This document shows, one piece after another, positions 16,162-24,170 of a DNA stretch of 64,000 bases; positions within the stretch are counted from its first letter, which is position 1; every line of letters begins with the position of its first letter. The notes beneath the pieces are model-generated. The model did not search any database. It was not told where the DNA came from and saw nothing but the letters and a program-made list of their open reading frames with translations. Made by a program: the position numbers and the translations under genes. Location: the NCBI GenBank assembly GCA_964594665.1, contig CAZQNY010000003.1, positions 6,753-70,752 on the forward strand, read 5' to 3'. Origin of the DNA: BM520 sp964594665 (GTDB lineage Bacteria; Bacteroidota; Bacteroidia; Bacteroidales; BM520).

Positions 16162-16680
16162 ATGGATAATCATCATTCAAAACATCATCGCTCCGCAGGA
16201 AAGCTTATTGGGATTATTTCAAGAGCTTCACAGGTTTATTTTCACGAGAATTTCAGGCCCTATAATATTGGTCACGGCCAGATAAGAACCCTGTTGTTTA
16301 TTTCAAAACATGAAGGTTTAACGCAGAATGAGGTAGCCTCACATTTTGATATGGATAAATCATCCATCACTTCACAAATAAATATTCTTGAAGAGAATGG
16401 ATACGTAAAAAGGGAACGATCTGAGAAGGATGGTCGCTATTTTCAGCTGCATATTACGGATAAGACAAAAGAGATTCTAAAACCCATAAAAGAGATCCAT
16501 TCCCAATGGACAACTATTCTTTTGGAAGGATTCAGCAATGAAGAGCAGGAAGAGCTTTTTAACTATCTGGAGCGAATGAAAGATAATGCCATTGGTGAAG
16601 TTTCGGATATTAAAGATCTTCGAAAACATCAGGGAGGTGGTATGTGCAAGCATAAAGAAGGAAAGGGGCAAAATGAGTAA
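16162..16680 (+). CDS. MarR family transcriptional repressor
   Basis: Predicted 172-residue dimeric winged-helix repressor. The DNA-binding core is at about residues 45-115: GLTQNEVASHFDMDKSSITS (helix-turn-helix) followed by the wing ERSEKDGRYFQLHIT, with the typical DGR. A histidine-rich N-terminus (MDNHHSKHHR) and a cysteine/histidine-containing tail (GGGMCKHKEG) are unusual and could respond to metal or oxidation. The gene overlaps the MATE transporter start by 8 bases, so it is the first gene of a two-gene efflux operon, and the palindrome just upstream points to autoregulation. ATG 16162 is chosen over a TTG at 16147 that lies inside the palindrome. Confidence 0.9.
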   Translation: MDNHHSKHHRSAGKLIGIISRASQVYFHENFRPYNIGHGQIRTLLFISKHEGLTQNEVASHFDMDKSSITSQINILEENGYVKRERSEKDGRYFQLHITDKTKEILKPIKEIHSQWTTILLEGFSNEEQEELFNYLERMKDNAIGEVSDIKDLRKHQGGGMCKHKEGKGQNE

Positions 16681-18037
16681 TCGAGTCAAAAGAAATCTTA
16701 TAGAAGGAGATATCAAAAAACACCTCCTCCATCTCACCTGGCCTATGTTAATAGGTATGATGGGGATTGTAGTATTTAACCTTGTGGACACCTTTTTCGT
16801 AGGGCGTTTGGGTGTACAGCAGCTGGCTGCAATGAGTTTTACGTTCCCGGTGGTGATGTTTATCAATAGCATATCTCATGGTGTTGGTATTGGTACCAGC
16901 TCCCTGATATCGAGAAATATTATTGCCACTGAGCGGGAAAAAGTAAAGGTTATGGCCGGCAGGGCTTTGCTTTTGGGTGTAACGGTTATTTTGGTATTTG
17001 TGGTTATTGGTGAACTAACTATTGAGCCTCTGTTTCGATCCCTCGGAGCGAATGAAGAGCTTTTGGGATACATCAAAGAATATATGCACATATGGTATTT
17101 TGGGGTTCCTTTTGTTGTTATTCCACAGATTGGGAACAATATACTGCGTGGCTCCGGCGACACCTTCACGCCTGGTATGATCATGCTCAACTCTGCCGTG
17201 ATGAATGTGATCCTTGACCCGCTGCTGATATTTGGATTGGGCCCTTTGCCTGCGATGGGATTAAAAGGTGCAGCCCTGGCCACTGTGATATCCCGCGGTA
17301 TTAGTATGGCCATTATTCTTTATTTATTAATTAAAAAAGAGAAACTTATTACCGTTCGTTTTGGCAGGCTGAAAGAGATTTTTGGTACCTGGAAGCAGGT
17401 GGTATACATTGCAGGGCCTGCCTCTCTGGCAATGTTAATAACACCCATTTCCATAGGTTTTATCACTCGTATTATTTCCGGTTTCGGCAAAGAGGCTGTG
17501 GCGGCTTTTGGTGTTGCTTCCCGGGTGGAAATGTTTGCTCTCATGGTTATCTCGGCACTGGGCTCCGTGCTAATCATCTTTATGGGTCAAAATATCAGTA
17601 AATTGAAGTATGACAGAATCAACGAAGCCTTAAGGCTCTCAACACGGTTTTCATTGATTTGGGGGGTGGCAGTTTTCGTTCTTCTTTTACTTCTGGGCAG
17701 GAGTGTTGCCGGTCTGTTTACAAATGATAGTATAGTAATTGAAATGACGCGAAATTATTTTTTAATTATTGGTGCCAGTTACGGCTTTCTGGGTCTTGTA
17801 ATGCTGAGCACCGCAAGCTTTAATGGTATTAACAAGCCTTATCCATCCGCATTTTTTTCTATGGTCAGAATGTTGGTTTTATATGTGCCTCTTGCCTGGT
17901 TGGGTTCAGGGATCTTTGGTATAAACGGTGTTTTTTACGCCGGTATGATTGCCAATGTTTTTGTGGGTGTCAGCGCATTTGCATATTTGAAAAAGGTGTT
18001 AACCAGGATGCGGGAGAATCATCAGGCTGCCGGTTAA
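16673..18037 (+). CDS. MATE family multidrug efflux transporter
   Basis: Predicted inner-membrane antiporter of 454 residues with twelve hydrophobic segments in two homologous halves, exporting cationic drugs or metabolites against Na+ or H+. Family features are the N-terminal LTWPMLIGMMGIVVFNLVDT followed by FFVGRLG, then GSGDTFTPGMIMLNSAVMN and the second-half start AGPASLAMLITPISIGFI. The start ATG 16673 overlaps the end of marR by 8 bases, indicating translational coupling; an upstream in-frame codon at 16586 lies inside marR and is not used. Expression is expected to be controlled by the adjacent MarR repressor. The substrate cannot be read from the sequence. Confidence 0.9.
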   Translation: MSNRVKRNLIEGDIKKHLLHLTWPMLIGMMGIVVFNLVDTFFVGRLGVQQLAAMSFTFPVVMFINSISHGVGIGTSSLISRNIIATEREKVKVMAGRALLLGVTVILVFVVIGELTIEPLFRSLGANEELLGYIKEYMHIWYFGVPFVVIPQIGNNILRGSGDTFTPGMIMLNSAVMNVILDPLLIFGLGPLPAMGLKGAALATVISRGISMAIILYLLIKKEKLITVRFGRLKEIFGTWKQVVYIAGPASLAMLITPISIGFITRIISGFGKEAVAAFGVASRVEMFALMVISALGSVLIIFMGQNISKLKYDRINEALRLSTRFSLIWGVAVFVLLLLLGRSVAGLFTNDSIVIEMTRNYFLIIGASYGFLGLVMLSTASFNGINKPYPSAFFSMVRMLVLYVPLAWLGSGIFGINGVFYAGMIANVFVGVSAFAYLKKVLTRMRENHQAAG

Positions 18038-18042
18038 AACGT

Positions 18043-18933
18043 CTACTGTGCCTGTGGGCAGGAATCTGTGTTACGGGGCTCCACATGGATGGTCAGAACA
18101 ACATTGTAATTTAATTTCACGGCTTTTTCAATATTCGATGCCAGCGAGTGACTTTCGTCAATGGTCATACTTCCCGGAAGGCATATATGTGCAGTCATTT
18201 CCTTGTGGTGGCCGTAATCGTGCAGGTGAATATGATGAAGGTTTATTTTTCGATTACTAACATGGTCAGCCAGATTCTGGATCTCTTTTTTTAGTCTCTC
18301 GTCGGGTTTCTGCCCTAAAACCTGGTTTACGGCATCGCGGAGAATCTCCCAGGCGGCGTAGATAATTAACAGTGCTACCACAATACTCAGCACTCCATCT
18401 ATCCACCAGAAATATTTTCCCAGCAAGATACCCACAAGTACAATAACCGATGATAACGCATCGGTACGGTGATGCCAGGCATCGGCTTTTACGGCTGTAT
18501 TTCCTGTTTTCCGGCCGGCATACAATGCGTATTGGGCCATGGCTTCTTTGATAAGTATTGATAATATAGTTACTACAATTGCGATAATCCCAAATGTGGC
18601 CTCTTTTCCTCCCTGCAGTCGGTCGATGCCTTTAAGCACAAAGTCGAAGGCGATAACAGCCAGTAGCACACCAATCATAATCGCCGCCACAAGTTCTATG
18701 CGCCCATGACCGTAGGGATGATCCCTGTCGGCAGGTTTTTTTGAATAATGCGCTGCAAAAAGCACAATGCCGGAGCTTAATGAATCACTCAGCGTGTGCC
18801 AGGCATCAGCAATTAATGCCACAGAGCCACTGACTATACCGGCCCAGTATTTGAAGCCAAACAAAATGGTGTTGCCTGCAATCGACAGCCATCCCTCGGT
18901 AACTGCGTAATCACGGGGTTTTGATGTTTTCAT
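18043..18933 (-). CDS. Cation diffusion facilitator (CDF) metal exporter
   Basis: Predicted 296-residue inner-membrane H+-coupled exporter of divalent metals. Six membrane segments span about residues 15-200. The metal-site residues are in TM2 (ADAWHTLSDS, Asp43 or His46 with Asp50) and TM5 (KADAWHHRTDALSS), giving the H-D/H-D pattern usual for zinc or iron/zinc transporters. The cytosolic C-terminal domain (about 205-290) has histidine-rich HHIHLHDYGHHKE, fitting zinc binding. It converges on the MATE gene with five bases between stops and has its own upstream region. Zn2+ is the likeliest substrate, but Fe2+, Co2+ or Cd2+ cannot be excluded. Confidence 0.9.
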   Translation of the reverse strand: MKTSKPRDYAVTEGWLSIAGNTILFGFKYWAGIVSGSVALIADAWHTLSDSLSSGIVLFAAHYSKKPADRDHPYGHGRIELVAAIMIGVLLAVIAFDFVLKGIDRLQGGKEATFGIIAIVVTILSILIKEAMAQYALYAGRKTGNTAVKADAWHHRTDALSSVIVLVGILLGKYFWWIDGVLSIVVALLIIYAAWEILRDAVNQVLGQKPDERLKKEIQNLADHVSNRKINLHHIHLHDYGHHKEMTAHICLPGSMTIDESHSLASNIEKAVKLNYNVVLTIHVEPRNTDSCPQAQ

Positions 18934-19100
18934 GTTGCAATATTGTATTTTTTATTACAAAAGGCGCGCGGCCCAGGCAGTTTCTAAATGCTTTTGTTTT
19001 CTTTCAACGCATATTAATATTAAAAGTTTATGTATTTTTAATTAAATTCTTATATGCAACTTTGCTTTATGTATTGTGTCTTCATTAAAACAGTAAAATA

Positions 19101-21059
19101 ATGAGAAATCTAACCATTCTTTTCTTTTGCCTTCTATTTTTTTATCCTGTATTTGCTCAGCATGAAGAAGTTGCGGGTGAATTTTTAATTCAGTTAAAAT
19201 CAGGAGAGAAAACCGATCCGGAGAAAATTTTTCACCGGATTGAAATGGTGGGTGCAGATGCGGATATTCGAATAATACGTTGTATATCATCCCAGTTTAA
19301 TGTTTATCTGGGTGTTTTTGATGAAACCGGGATTACCGCTACCGGAGTAAAGAGCCTGTTAAAAACCGTTCCGGGAATACGATATGTGCAGGCAAATCAC
19401 AGGCTTTCGCTACGTGAGACCTTTCCTGATGATCTCTATTTCCCCGATCAATGGAATTTGAATAACACGGGTCAGACAGGAGGTGTTGAAGATGCGGATA
19501 TTGATGCTCCCGAGGCCTGGGATTTCGCCAAGGGCAATCTGACTGTTTTTGGTGATACTATTGTGATGGCAATTATCGATGATGGTTTTTATCTTAATCA
19601 TGATGACTTGAATTTTTTTAAGAATTATCATGAAATTCCTGGTAATGGGATGGATGATGATGGTAATGGATTTATTGATGACTATGACGGTTGGAATGCC
19701 TATGATCATAACGGGAATATTCGCATTAGAGATCATGGAACGCATGTTTCTGGCATTGCCGGTGCTGTGGCAGATAATGAAATTGGTGTCAGTGGTGTTA
19801 CCTGGGGTGGAAAAATACTTCCTGTTAGTGGTACCGAAGAGGTAGAGGCAACCCTTGTAGAGTGCTATGACTACGTGCTCATCATGCGAAAGCTTTACGA
19901 ACAGACAAATGGAGAAAAAGGCGCTTTCGTTGTTTCGACAAATCTTTCCTGGGGTGTTAATAATGGAGATCCGGATGATTTTCCCATTTGGTGTGCCATA
20001 TACGACTCGCTGGGTGCGTATGGAATTCTTAGCGCAGGGGCAACAGCAAATGCCAACTACAATATCGATGAGGTACTTGATATGCCAACAGCCTGTGATT
20101 CGCCATTTTTAATTACTGTTACCAATACCACCGACGACGACGAGAAGCATGTTTCTGCTGGTTATGGTGCCACAACCATTGATCTGGGTGCCCCCGGAAC
20201 GGCAATTTATAACACACGACAAGGCAACACCTATGGTTTCAAATCAGGTACTTCCATGTCGACACCACATATTACTGCCGCAGTGGCTGTATTGTTCTCA
20301 GCCGCTGATGAGGCGCTTATGAACAGGTATAAAAATGATCCGGCGACCATTTCGCTGTTGTTTAAGGATGCCATACTTTCAACTACCGATACGGTGGAAA
20401 CGCTGTTGGGTAGCTCAGTCTCCGGAGGCCGCCTGAACCTCGCCAATGCGGTGCAGTATATCCTTTCTCCACCACAGCCGGCAGCAATCTCTTTTGCCTC
20501 CGACAGCCTTCTGCTAACCCTTCATCAGGGTGAGTTAGCCGATACTGCAATTGTTATTTCCAATGCGTCGGATTTTCCGGCTCCCGTAATTGTATCAGCC
20601 TCTGATGCCACTCCCTGGATGAGGTTTTCTGATTTTTCTGATACCATTCCTGCAACTTCACAACTATCTGTTAATGTTGGGTTTAATGCCGATGGATTAC
20701 CTCCCGGGGACTATTATAATACCATAGCTGTTCAGACTTCAGGATACGTTTACTCCCTTCCGCTCAGAATGCATGTTATTGGAAACGTTGGTATCGAAGA
20801 AAAAGCTGTTTTCAAGGTAAAGGTTTATAGTAATCCTGTGTTAAGCAATATTATCTCTTTTGCTTTTGAAGGTGAACAGGGTCAGGCTTTCGCATTTGAA
20901 CTCTACGATATTGATGGGTTCTGTTATGCATCTGAAAATTTAATTCCCGCCTATTCCCGCGTAGTCAGAAAGATTACTGTGCCACATAGCGGACTGTATG
21001 TTTTACATGTTTATAGTTCTGAGGGTATTTCGGAAACAAAAAAAATCATTGTACGCTGA
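19101..21059 (+). CDS. Secreted subtilisin-like (S8) serine protease with T9SS sorting domain
   Basis: Predicted exported protease of 652 residues. It has a signal peptide (MRNLTILFFCLLFFYPVFAQ), a propeptide of ~90 residues, and a peptidase S8 domain. The triad is complete: Asp160 in IIDDG, His212 in DHGTHVSG and Ser385 in GTSMSTPH. An aspartate/glycine-rich calcium-type loop (NGMDDDGNGFIDDYDG) lies between Asp and His, as in other S8A proteins of this phylum. A beta-sandwich domain follows at about 460-560. The end (VKVYSNPV ... FELYDIDG ... GLYVLHVYSSEG ... KKIIVR) is a type A sorting domain. It probably degrades extracellular protein. Confidence 0.92.
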   Translation: MRNLTILFFCLLFFYPVFAQHEEVAGEFLIQLKSGEKTDPEKIFHRIEMVGADADIRIIRCISSQFNVYLGVFDETGITATGVKSLLKTVPGIRYVQANHRLSLRETFPDDLYFPDQWNLNNTGQTGGVEDADIDAPEAWDFAKGNLTVFGDTIVMAIIDDGFYLNHDDLNFFKNYHEIPGNGMDDDGNGFIDDYDGWNAYDHNGNIRIRDHGTHVSGIAGAVADNEIGVSGVTWGGKILPVSGTEEVEATLVECYDYVLIMRKLYEQTNGEKGAFVVSTNLSWGVNNGDPDDFPIWCAIYDSLGAYGILSAGATANANYNIDEVLDMPTACDSPFLITVTNTTDDDEKHVSAGYGATTIDLGAPGTAIYNTRQGNTYGFKSGTSMSTPHITAAVAVLFSAADEALMNRYKNDPATISLLFKDAILSTTDTVETLLGSSVSGGRLNLANAVQYILSPPQPAAISFASDSLLLTLHQGELADTAIVISNASDFPAPVIVSASDATPWMRFSDFSDTIPATSQLSVNVGFNADGLPPGDYYNTIAVQTSGYVYSLPLRMHVIGNVGIEEKAVFKVKVYSNPVLSNIISFAFEGEQGQAFAFELYDIDGFCYASENLIPAYSRVVRKITVPHSGLYVLHVYSSEGISETKKIIVR

Positions 21060-21122
21060 TTCTTTAATATATTATAAATCAGGTACATATATTTCATTTC
21101 TTTCACTTTTCATTAAAAATTT

Positions 21123-21167
21123 CATTTTGGGAGGGTAACGTTTTACCCTTTTTGGTATTAAGAACCA
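21123..21167 (+). repeat. 45-bp dispersed element, copy 1
   Basis: This segment matches 50996-51040 (minus strand) at 41 of 45 positions. It contains GGGTAA-CGTT-TTACCC followed by five T (21133-21153) and then GGTATTAAGAACCA. A near copy of the last part, GGTGTTAAGAACCA, occurs 16 bases further on (21183-21196). The hairpin plus T run could terminate the S8 protease transcript. However, the other copy is not behind any gene, and both copies sit 86-107 bases before a gene start in the same orientation, which favours a leader or regulatory function. Confidence 0.75.
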
Positions 21168-21253
21168 CAACGCCAGGGCGCCGGTGTTAAGAACCAAAAA
21201 GGAGGAGGCTGAAAATCCTGAAAAGAGTAGGCTTGATATTAAGTGTTGGAGAT

Positions 21254-21748
21254 ATGAAAAAGATTTTATCAGTTTTAATGTTAACCGTAATGGTTATTGG
21301 AAGTGCAAGTGCTGGCGTACAGCAAAACCCCTTTGAGCAGGATGAACAGATTCCCTGGCCACGTTTTCGGCTCAACTGGCATATTTCTGTTATGATTAAT
21401 ATGCACAGTTACCTGCTGGATTGTGAAGATGGCGAAGGGTTTTGTTTCCTGTTAGGTTTCCATCGTCGCGATAATAGTGCCGGTGAATCCATGCCAGGCC
21501 TTATAGGACCTACAAACGATGGCCGTTTCCTGGCGGTAAAGATTGATTATGATGCTGTTGAACTATATGAAGAAGGAAAATATATCAACAGGTTTAAAAA
21601 CAAGCGATCAATCTATATGCCTGAAGATGTGTACTTCCCGGATGAGGTTTGGAAAAAAATGGGCATGGAACCTATTGTCTTTAAGGCAGGTACCTATAAC
21701 CTGACTAACCAGGACGGGTCGTATTATATTATGTTTCCGTTGCAATAG
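21254..21748 (+). CDS. Hypothetical exported protein
   Basis: A 164-residue protein that I do not recognise. It starts with a clear signal peptide (MKKILSVLMLTVMVIGSASA) and should be exported. The mature part is soluble and aromatic-rich, with two cysteines near each other (LLDCEDGEGFCFL) that could form a disulfide. It ends with a strand pattern (TYNLTNQDGSYYIMFPLQ) like a small beta-barrel or beta-sandwich. ATG 21254 is preferred over an in-frame codon at 21233. The 45-bp element lies 86 bases upstream. A lipoprotein gene follows after a 64-base gap, so the two may be co-expressed. Confidence 0.7.
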   Translation: MKKILSVLMLTVMVIGSASAGVQQNPFEQDEQIPWPRFRLNWHISVMINMHSYLLDCEDGEGFCFLLGFHRRDNSAGESMPGLIGPTNDGRFLAVKIDYDAVELYEEGKYINRFKNKRSIYMPEDVYFPDEVWKKMGMEPIVFKAGTYNLTNQDGSYYIMFPLQ

Positions 21749-21812
21749 TTTGAATTCTTCATGGGTAGGGGCGTGGGCTCCTGCCCTTTATATATCTAAA
21801 AAATTATTGGCT

Positions 21813-22445
21813 ATGAAAAAAACAGCTTTTCTTTTATGCTTTGCAATGCTTTTTATTGCTACCTCCTGTAATCAGGTTTTGTCGGTTTTTGTTTTAACAA
21901 CAGGTGTTTTGAGACCTAAATACCAGACAACAGAGAAGAGTATCCAATGGCTTGAAAAGAAAACCGGTTATCATCCGGAATTTTTTGCAATTCCAAAAGA
22001 TAAAGACACCTGGGAGATGATGCATGACAATAAGATGTATCCTGTCACAAGGCAGTTTAACAGGTTTGGACAGGAAATCAGCTACGATAGTGTGAAAATC
22101 TGTATGGGTAAGGCTATGAATTTTGGCGCTCAACTGGGGAAAGAAGATTTACCTGTGGTGTACCTCCCAAAAGAAGATATTGACGATTTGCGGGGAAATT
22201 TGAAATTTGTTCCGGAGATGGTTTTTGATCCCGTGGAATTGGGTGCAGAATACGATTATGCTTTGTTTGTTTTTTTCTATAGTGGCCTCATAAAACCTCA
22301 GATACAGGATATCAGGAGAGTTATCGATTCCACTGCTGCCAATCCCTACTCGAAAGTGGCAATTATTCCGGTGTGTGTTGATGGTGATAAAAGCCTTTTC
22401 AAAAATCGAAAGGAGTTCCGGAGGTGCTTTTTTACTATAGAATAA
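21813..22445 (+). CDS. Hypothetical lipoprotein
   Basis: A 210-residue predicted envelope lipoprotein of unknown function. The signal MKKTAFLLCFAMLFIATSC has a lipobox ending at Cys19. The mature chain contains KSIQWLEKKTGYHPEFFAIPK and a hydrophobic core (YDYALFVFFYSGLIKPQIQDI ending near VAIIPVCVDGD) that suggests an alpha/beta fold, possibly thioredoxin-like, but no CxxC is present. ATG 21813 is chosen because it starts the signal peptide. The next gene begins within a few dozen bases on the same strand, so this and its neighbours may be a small envelope operon. Confidence 0.65.
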   Translation: MKKTAFLLCFAMLFIATSCNQVLSVFVLTTGVLRPKYQTTEKSIQWLEKKTGYHPEFFAIPKDKDTWEMMHDNKMYPVTRQFNRFGQEISYDSVKICMGKAMNFGAQLGKEDLPVVYLPKEDIDDLRGNLKFVPEMVFDPVELGAEYDYALFVFFYSGLIKPQIQDIRRVIDSTAANPYSKVAIIPVCVDGDKSLFKNRKEFRRCFFTIE

Positions 22446-22481
22446 AATGAATAGAATGTATATTTTGTGTGGAGGGTTGAT

Positions 22482-23441
22482 ATGTGGTGTTGGCTGCCGG
22501 TGGGCATTATTGTTTTGTGTTTTTATTCTATTTCGGCGGTTGATTACAATATTCTACCTGTTAGGATTTGCTTCTATGCAAGCATAAACCATACACTGCT
22601 CTATCCTTTTGCTGCAGAAAGTGATGGGAAAATTGTTAGCAATGACAATTGTAGCTATGACTGGAATATTACGGTAGGAGGAACGCATCTTGAAAACTGG
22701 AAGAGCAACCCTTCCCTCGCCAACAGTTTACTTTTATCAGGTGATCTTTATGTGACGAAAAATCACAGCTACAGGAATGTGAAAATTTCACATAAGCTAG
22801 GATATGAAACAGGGGCAATGCTTCAAGGTAACTGGGAGGTGCAGAAAGTCAGTGATTTATTTACTTTTAATTTTTTATTAAAAACTGATGAAAACCCTTT
22901 TGCTTTATCCTTTTCTTCCGATTTTCGAACGCAGTTTTTTCCGGGTTACAGTACAACATCAATTGAGAAGCCACAAAAAACCACAACCTTTCTATCGCCG
23001 GCGACATTGCTTTTGAGTTATGGCTATTCGCGCGACTTTGGCCCAGAGCTGAACGGTTCTATGCTTATGGGTATTTGTAGTGGGAAAGCAGCTGTTTTTA
23101 TGAATCAGACGCTTTATGACTTTACTTCAGGGAAAGCATTATTCGGTGTTGCAAAGGGGGAATATGTTTCAACCTCTTATGGCGTGAATTTTAAGTGTGG
23201 TTTTGATAAGCAGTTTCGAAATAATCTGCGCTGGCAAAATGCTACCGTGTTTTTTATTAAAGAACCTTATGAATACCATAGAGATATTTGGCAATACACG
23301 GATTTTGAGTTGCATAATACACTTTTTATTAATGCCGGCAAGAAAATACGAACCAAGGTTGAGAGTGTTGTTATTTATAATCCTGTCATTGATAAATCAT
23401 TACAATTCCGACATGCAGTTACTATTGGCTTTGGACACTAA
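22482..23441 (+). CDS. DUF3078-like outer-membrane beta-barrel protein
   Basis: About 319 residues. The pattern WNITVGGTHLENWKS near the N-terminus, then SSDFRTQFFPGYSTT and LSPATLLLSYGY, resembles DUF3078 proteins, which are Bacteroidota proteins thought to be outer-membrane barrels; function unknown. The remainder is alternating hydrophobic beta strands ending in aromatic IGFGH, consistent with a barrel. The start is uncertain: ATG 22482 gives a signal-like MWCWLPVGIIVLCFYSISA, GTG 22467 is a longer option, and a second open frame from ATG 22447 to 22587 also reads like a signal peptide. An early frameshift is therefore possible. It follows the lipoprotein gene closely. Confidence 0.65.
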   Translation: MWCWLPVGIIVLCFYSISAVDYNILPVRICFYASINHTLLYPFAAESDGKIVSNDNCSYDWNITVGGTHLENWKSNPSLANSLLLSGDLYVTKNHSYRNVKISHKLGYETGAMLQGNWEVQKVSDLFTFNFLLKTDENPFALSFSSDFRTQFFPGYSTTSIEKPQKTTTFLSPATLLLSYGYSRDFGPELNGSMLMGICSGKAAVFMNQTLYDFTSGKALFGVAKGEYVSTSYGVNFKCGFDKQFRNNLRWQNATVFFIKEPYEYHRDIWQYTDFELHNTLFINAGKKIRTKVESVVIYNPVIDKSLQFRHAVTIGFGH

Positions 23442-24170
23442 TTATTCTTTCTTTATTATATATCCAAAAGATGTATTGCTGTTTGTTTTGCTTATAAATC
23501 CCTTTTCTTTTAACACTATTTCAGGATTATTTTCCAGCGTGTATTCAAGAATGTAGTTTTGTGGTCCCTGTTTGATGCGTTCAATAATGTTTTTTCGCTT
23601 TGACCTGTTTTGTGATGAAACCTGCCGCTGATATTGGTCTGAAAAGATATCATTGTCTTTAATGGGAATGCCAAGGCAACTTTCAATGGATCCACATGTT
23701 ACGAGCATGTCATTTTTATGGTTATATCTCCAGTAAAGTATTTTAAGGTCTCTTAATATTTCATTAAAGAACGTCATTTCTTTATGAAAGGTAATGAGCT
23801 CCAGTTGGGCTCTGAGTCTGTTTTTTACCTCAATAAGTTCCAGTGGTTTGGTAATATAATCTACAGCACCCATTTCGTATCCTTTTGCCCGGTCTTCATA
23901 GTTTGATTTGCCGGTTACAAAAATCACGGGAATAGCCGCTGTGATGGGATCTTCTTTAAGATTTTGCAATACATCAAAGCCATCCATTCCGGGCATGGCA
24001 ATATCAAGCAATATGCAATCAGGTTGTTTTTCTTTGGCAACCTTTATTGCAGTAGTGCCGTTAATAGCAACAAAGATATTGTAGTCTGCTGATAAAGAAT
24101 GAAAAAGAAGGTCGATGTTGCTGTTGTTGTCATCTACGATAAGCAGGTTGTATTGTTTATTTTGTTTCAT
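23442..24170 (-). CDS. Response regulator with REC and PAS-like domains
   Basis: Predicted 242-residue cytosolic receiver protein. Residues ~8-122 are a REC domain: LLIVDDNNSN (acidic pocket), phospho-acceptor Asp in CILLDIAMPGMDG near residue 56, VTGKS and the conserved lysine in YITKPLE. After a coiled helix (RLRAQLELITFHKEMTFFNE) the C-terminal ~100 residues look like a degenerate PAS-type fold with no DNA-binding or enzymatic output motif. The start overlaps the end of the hybrid histidine kinase gene by 14 bases, so the two are translationally coupled and probably form a phosphorelay in which this protein receives phosphate from the kinase Hpt domain. The output is unknown. Confidence 0.85.
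   Translation of the reverse strand: MKQNKQYNLLIVDDNNSNIDLLFHSLSADYNIFVAINGTTAIKVAKEKQPDCILLDIAMPGMDGFDVLQNLKEDPITAAIPVIFVTGKSNYEDRAKGYEMGAVDYITKPLELIEVKNRLRAQLELITFHKEMTFFNEILRDLKILYWRYNHKNDMLVTCGSIESCLGIPIKDNDIFSDQYQRQVSSQNRSKRKNIIERIKQGPQNYILEYTLENNPEIVLKEKGFISKTNSNTSFGYIIKKE

Noticed and set aside
21133..21153. Simple terminator for the S8 protease gene
   Set aside because: The hairpin and T run would fit, but the same sequence at 50996-51040 is not behind any gene, so the element was described as a repeat of wider function.
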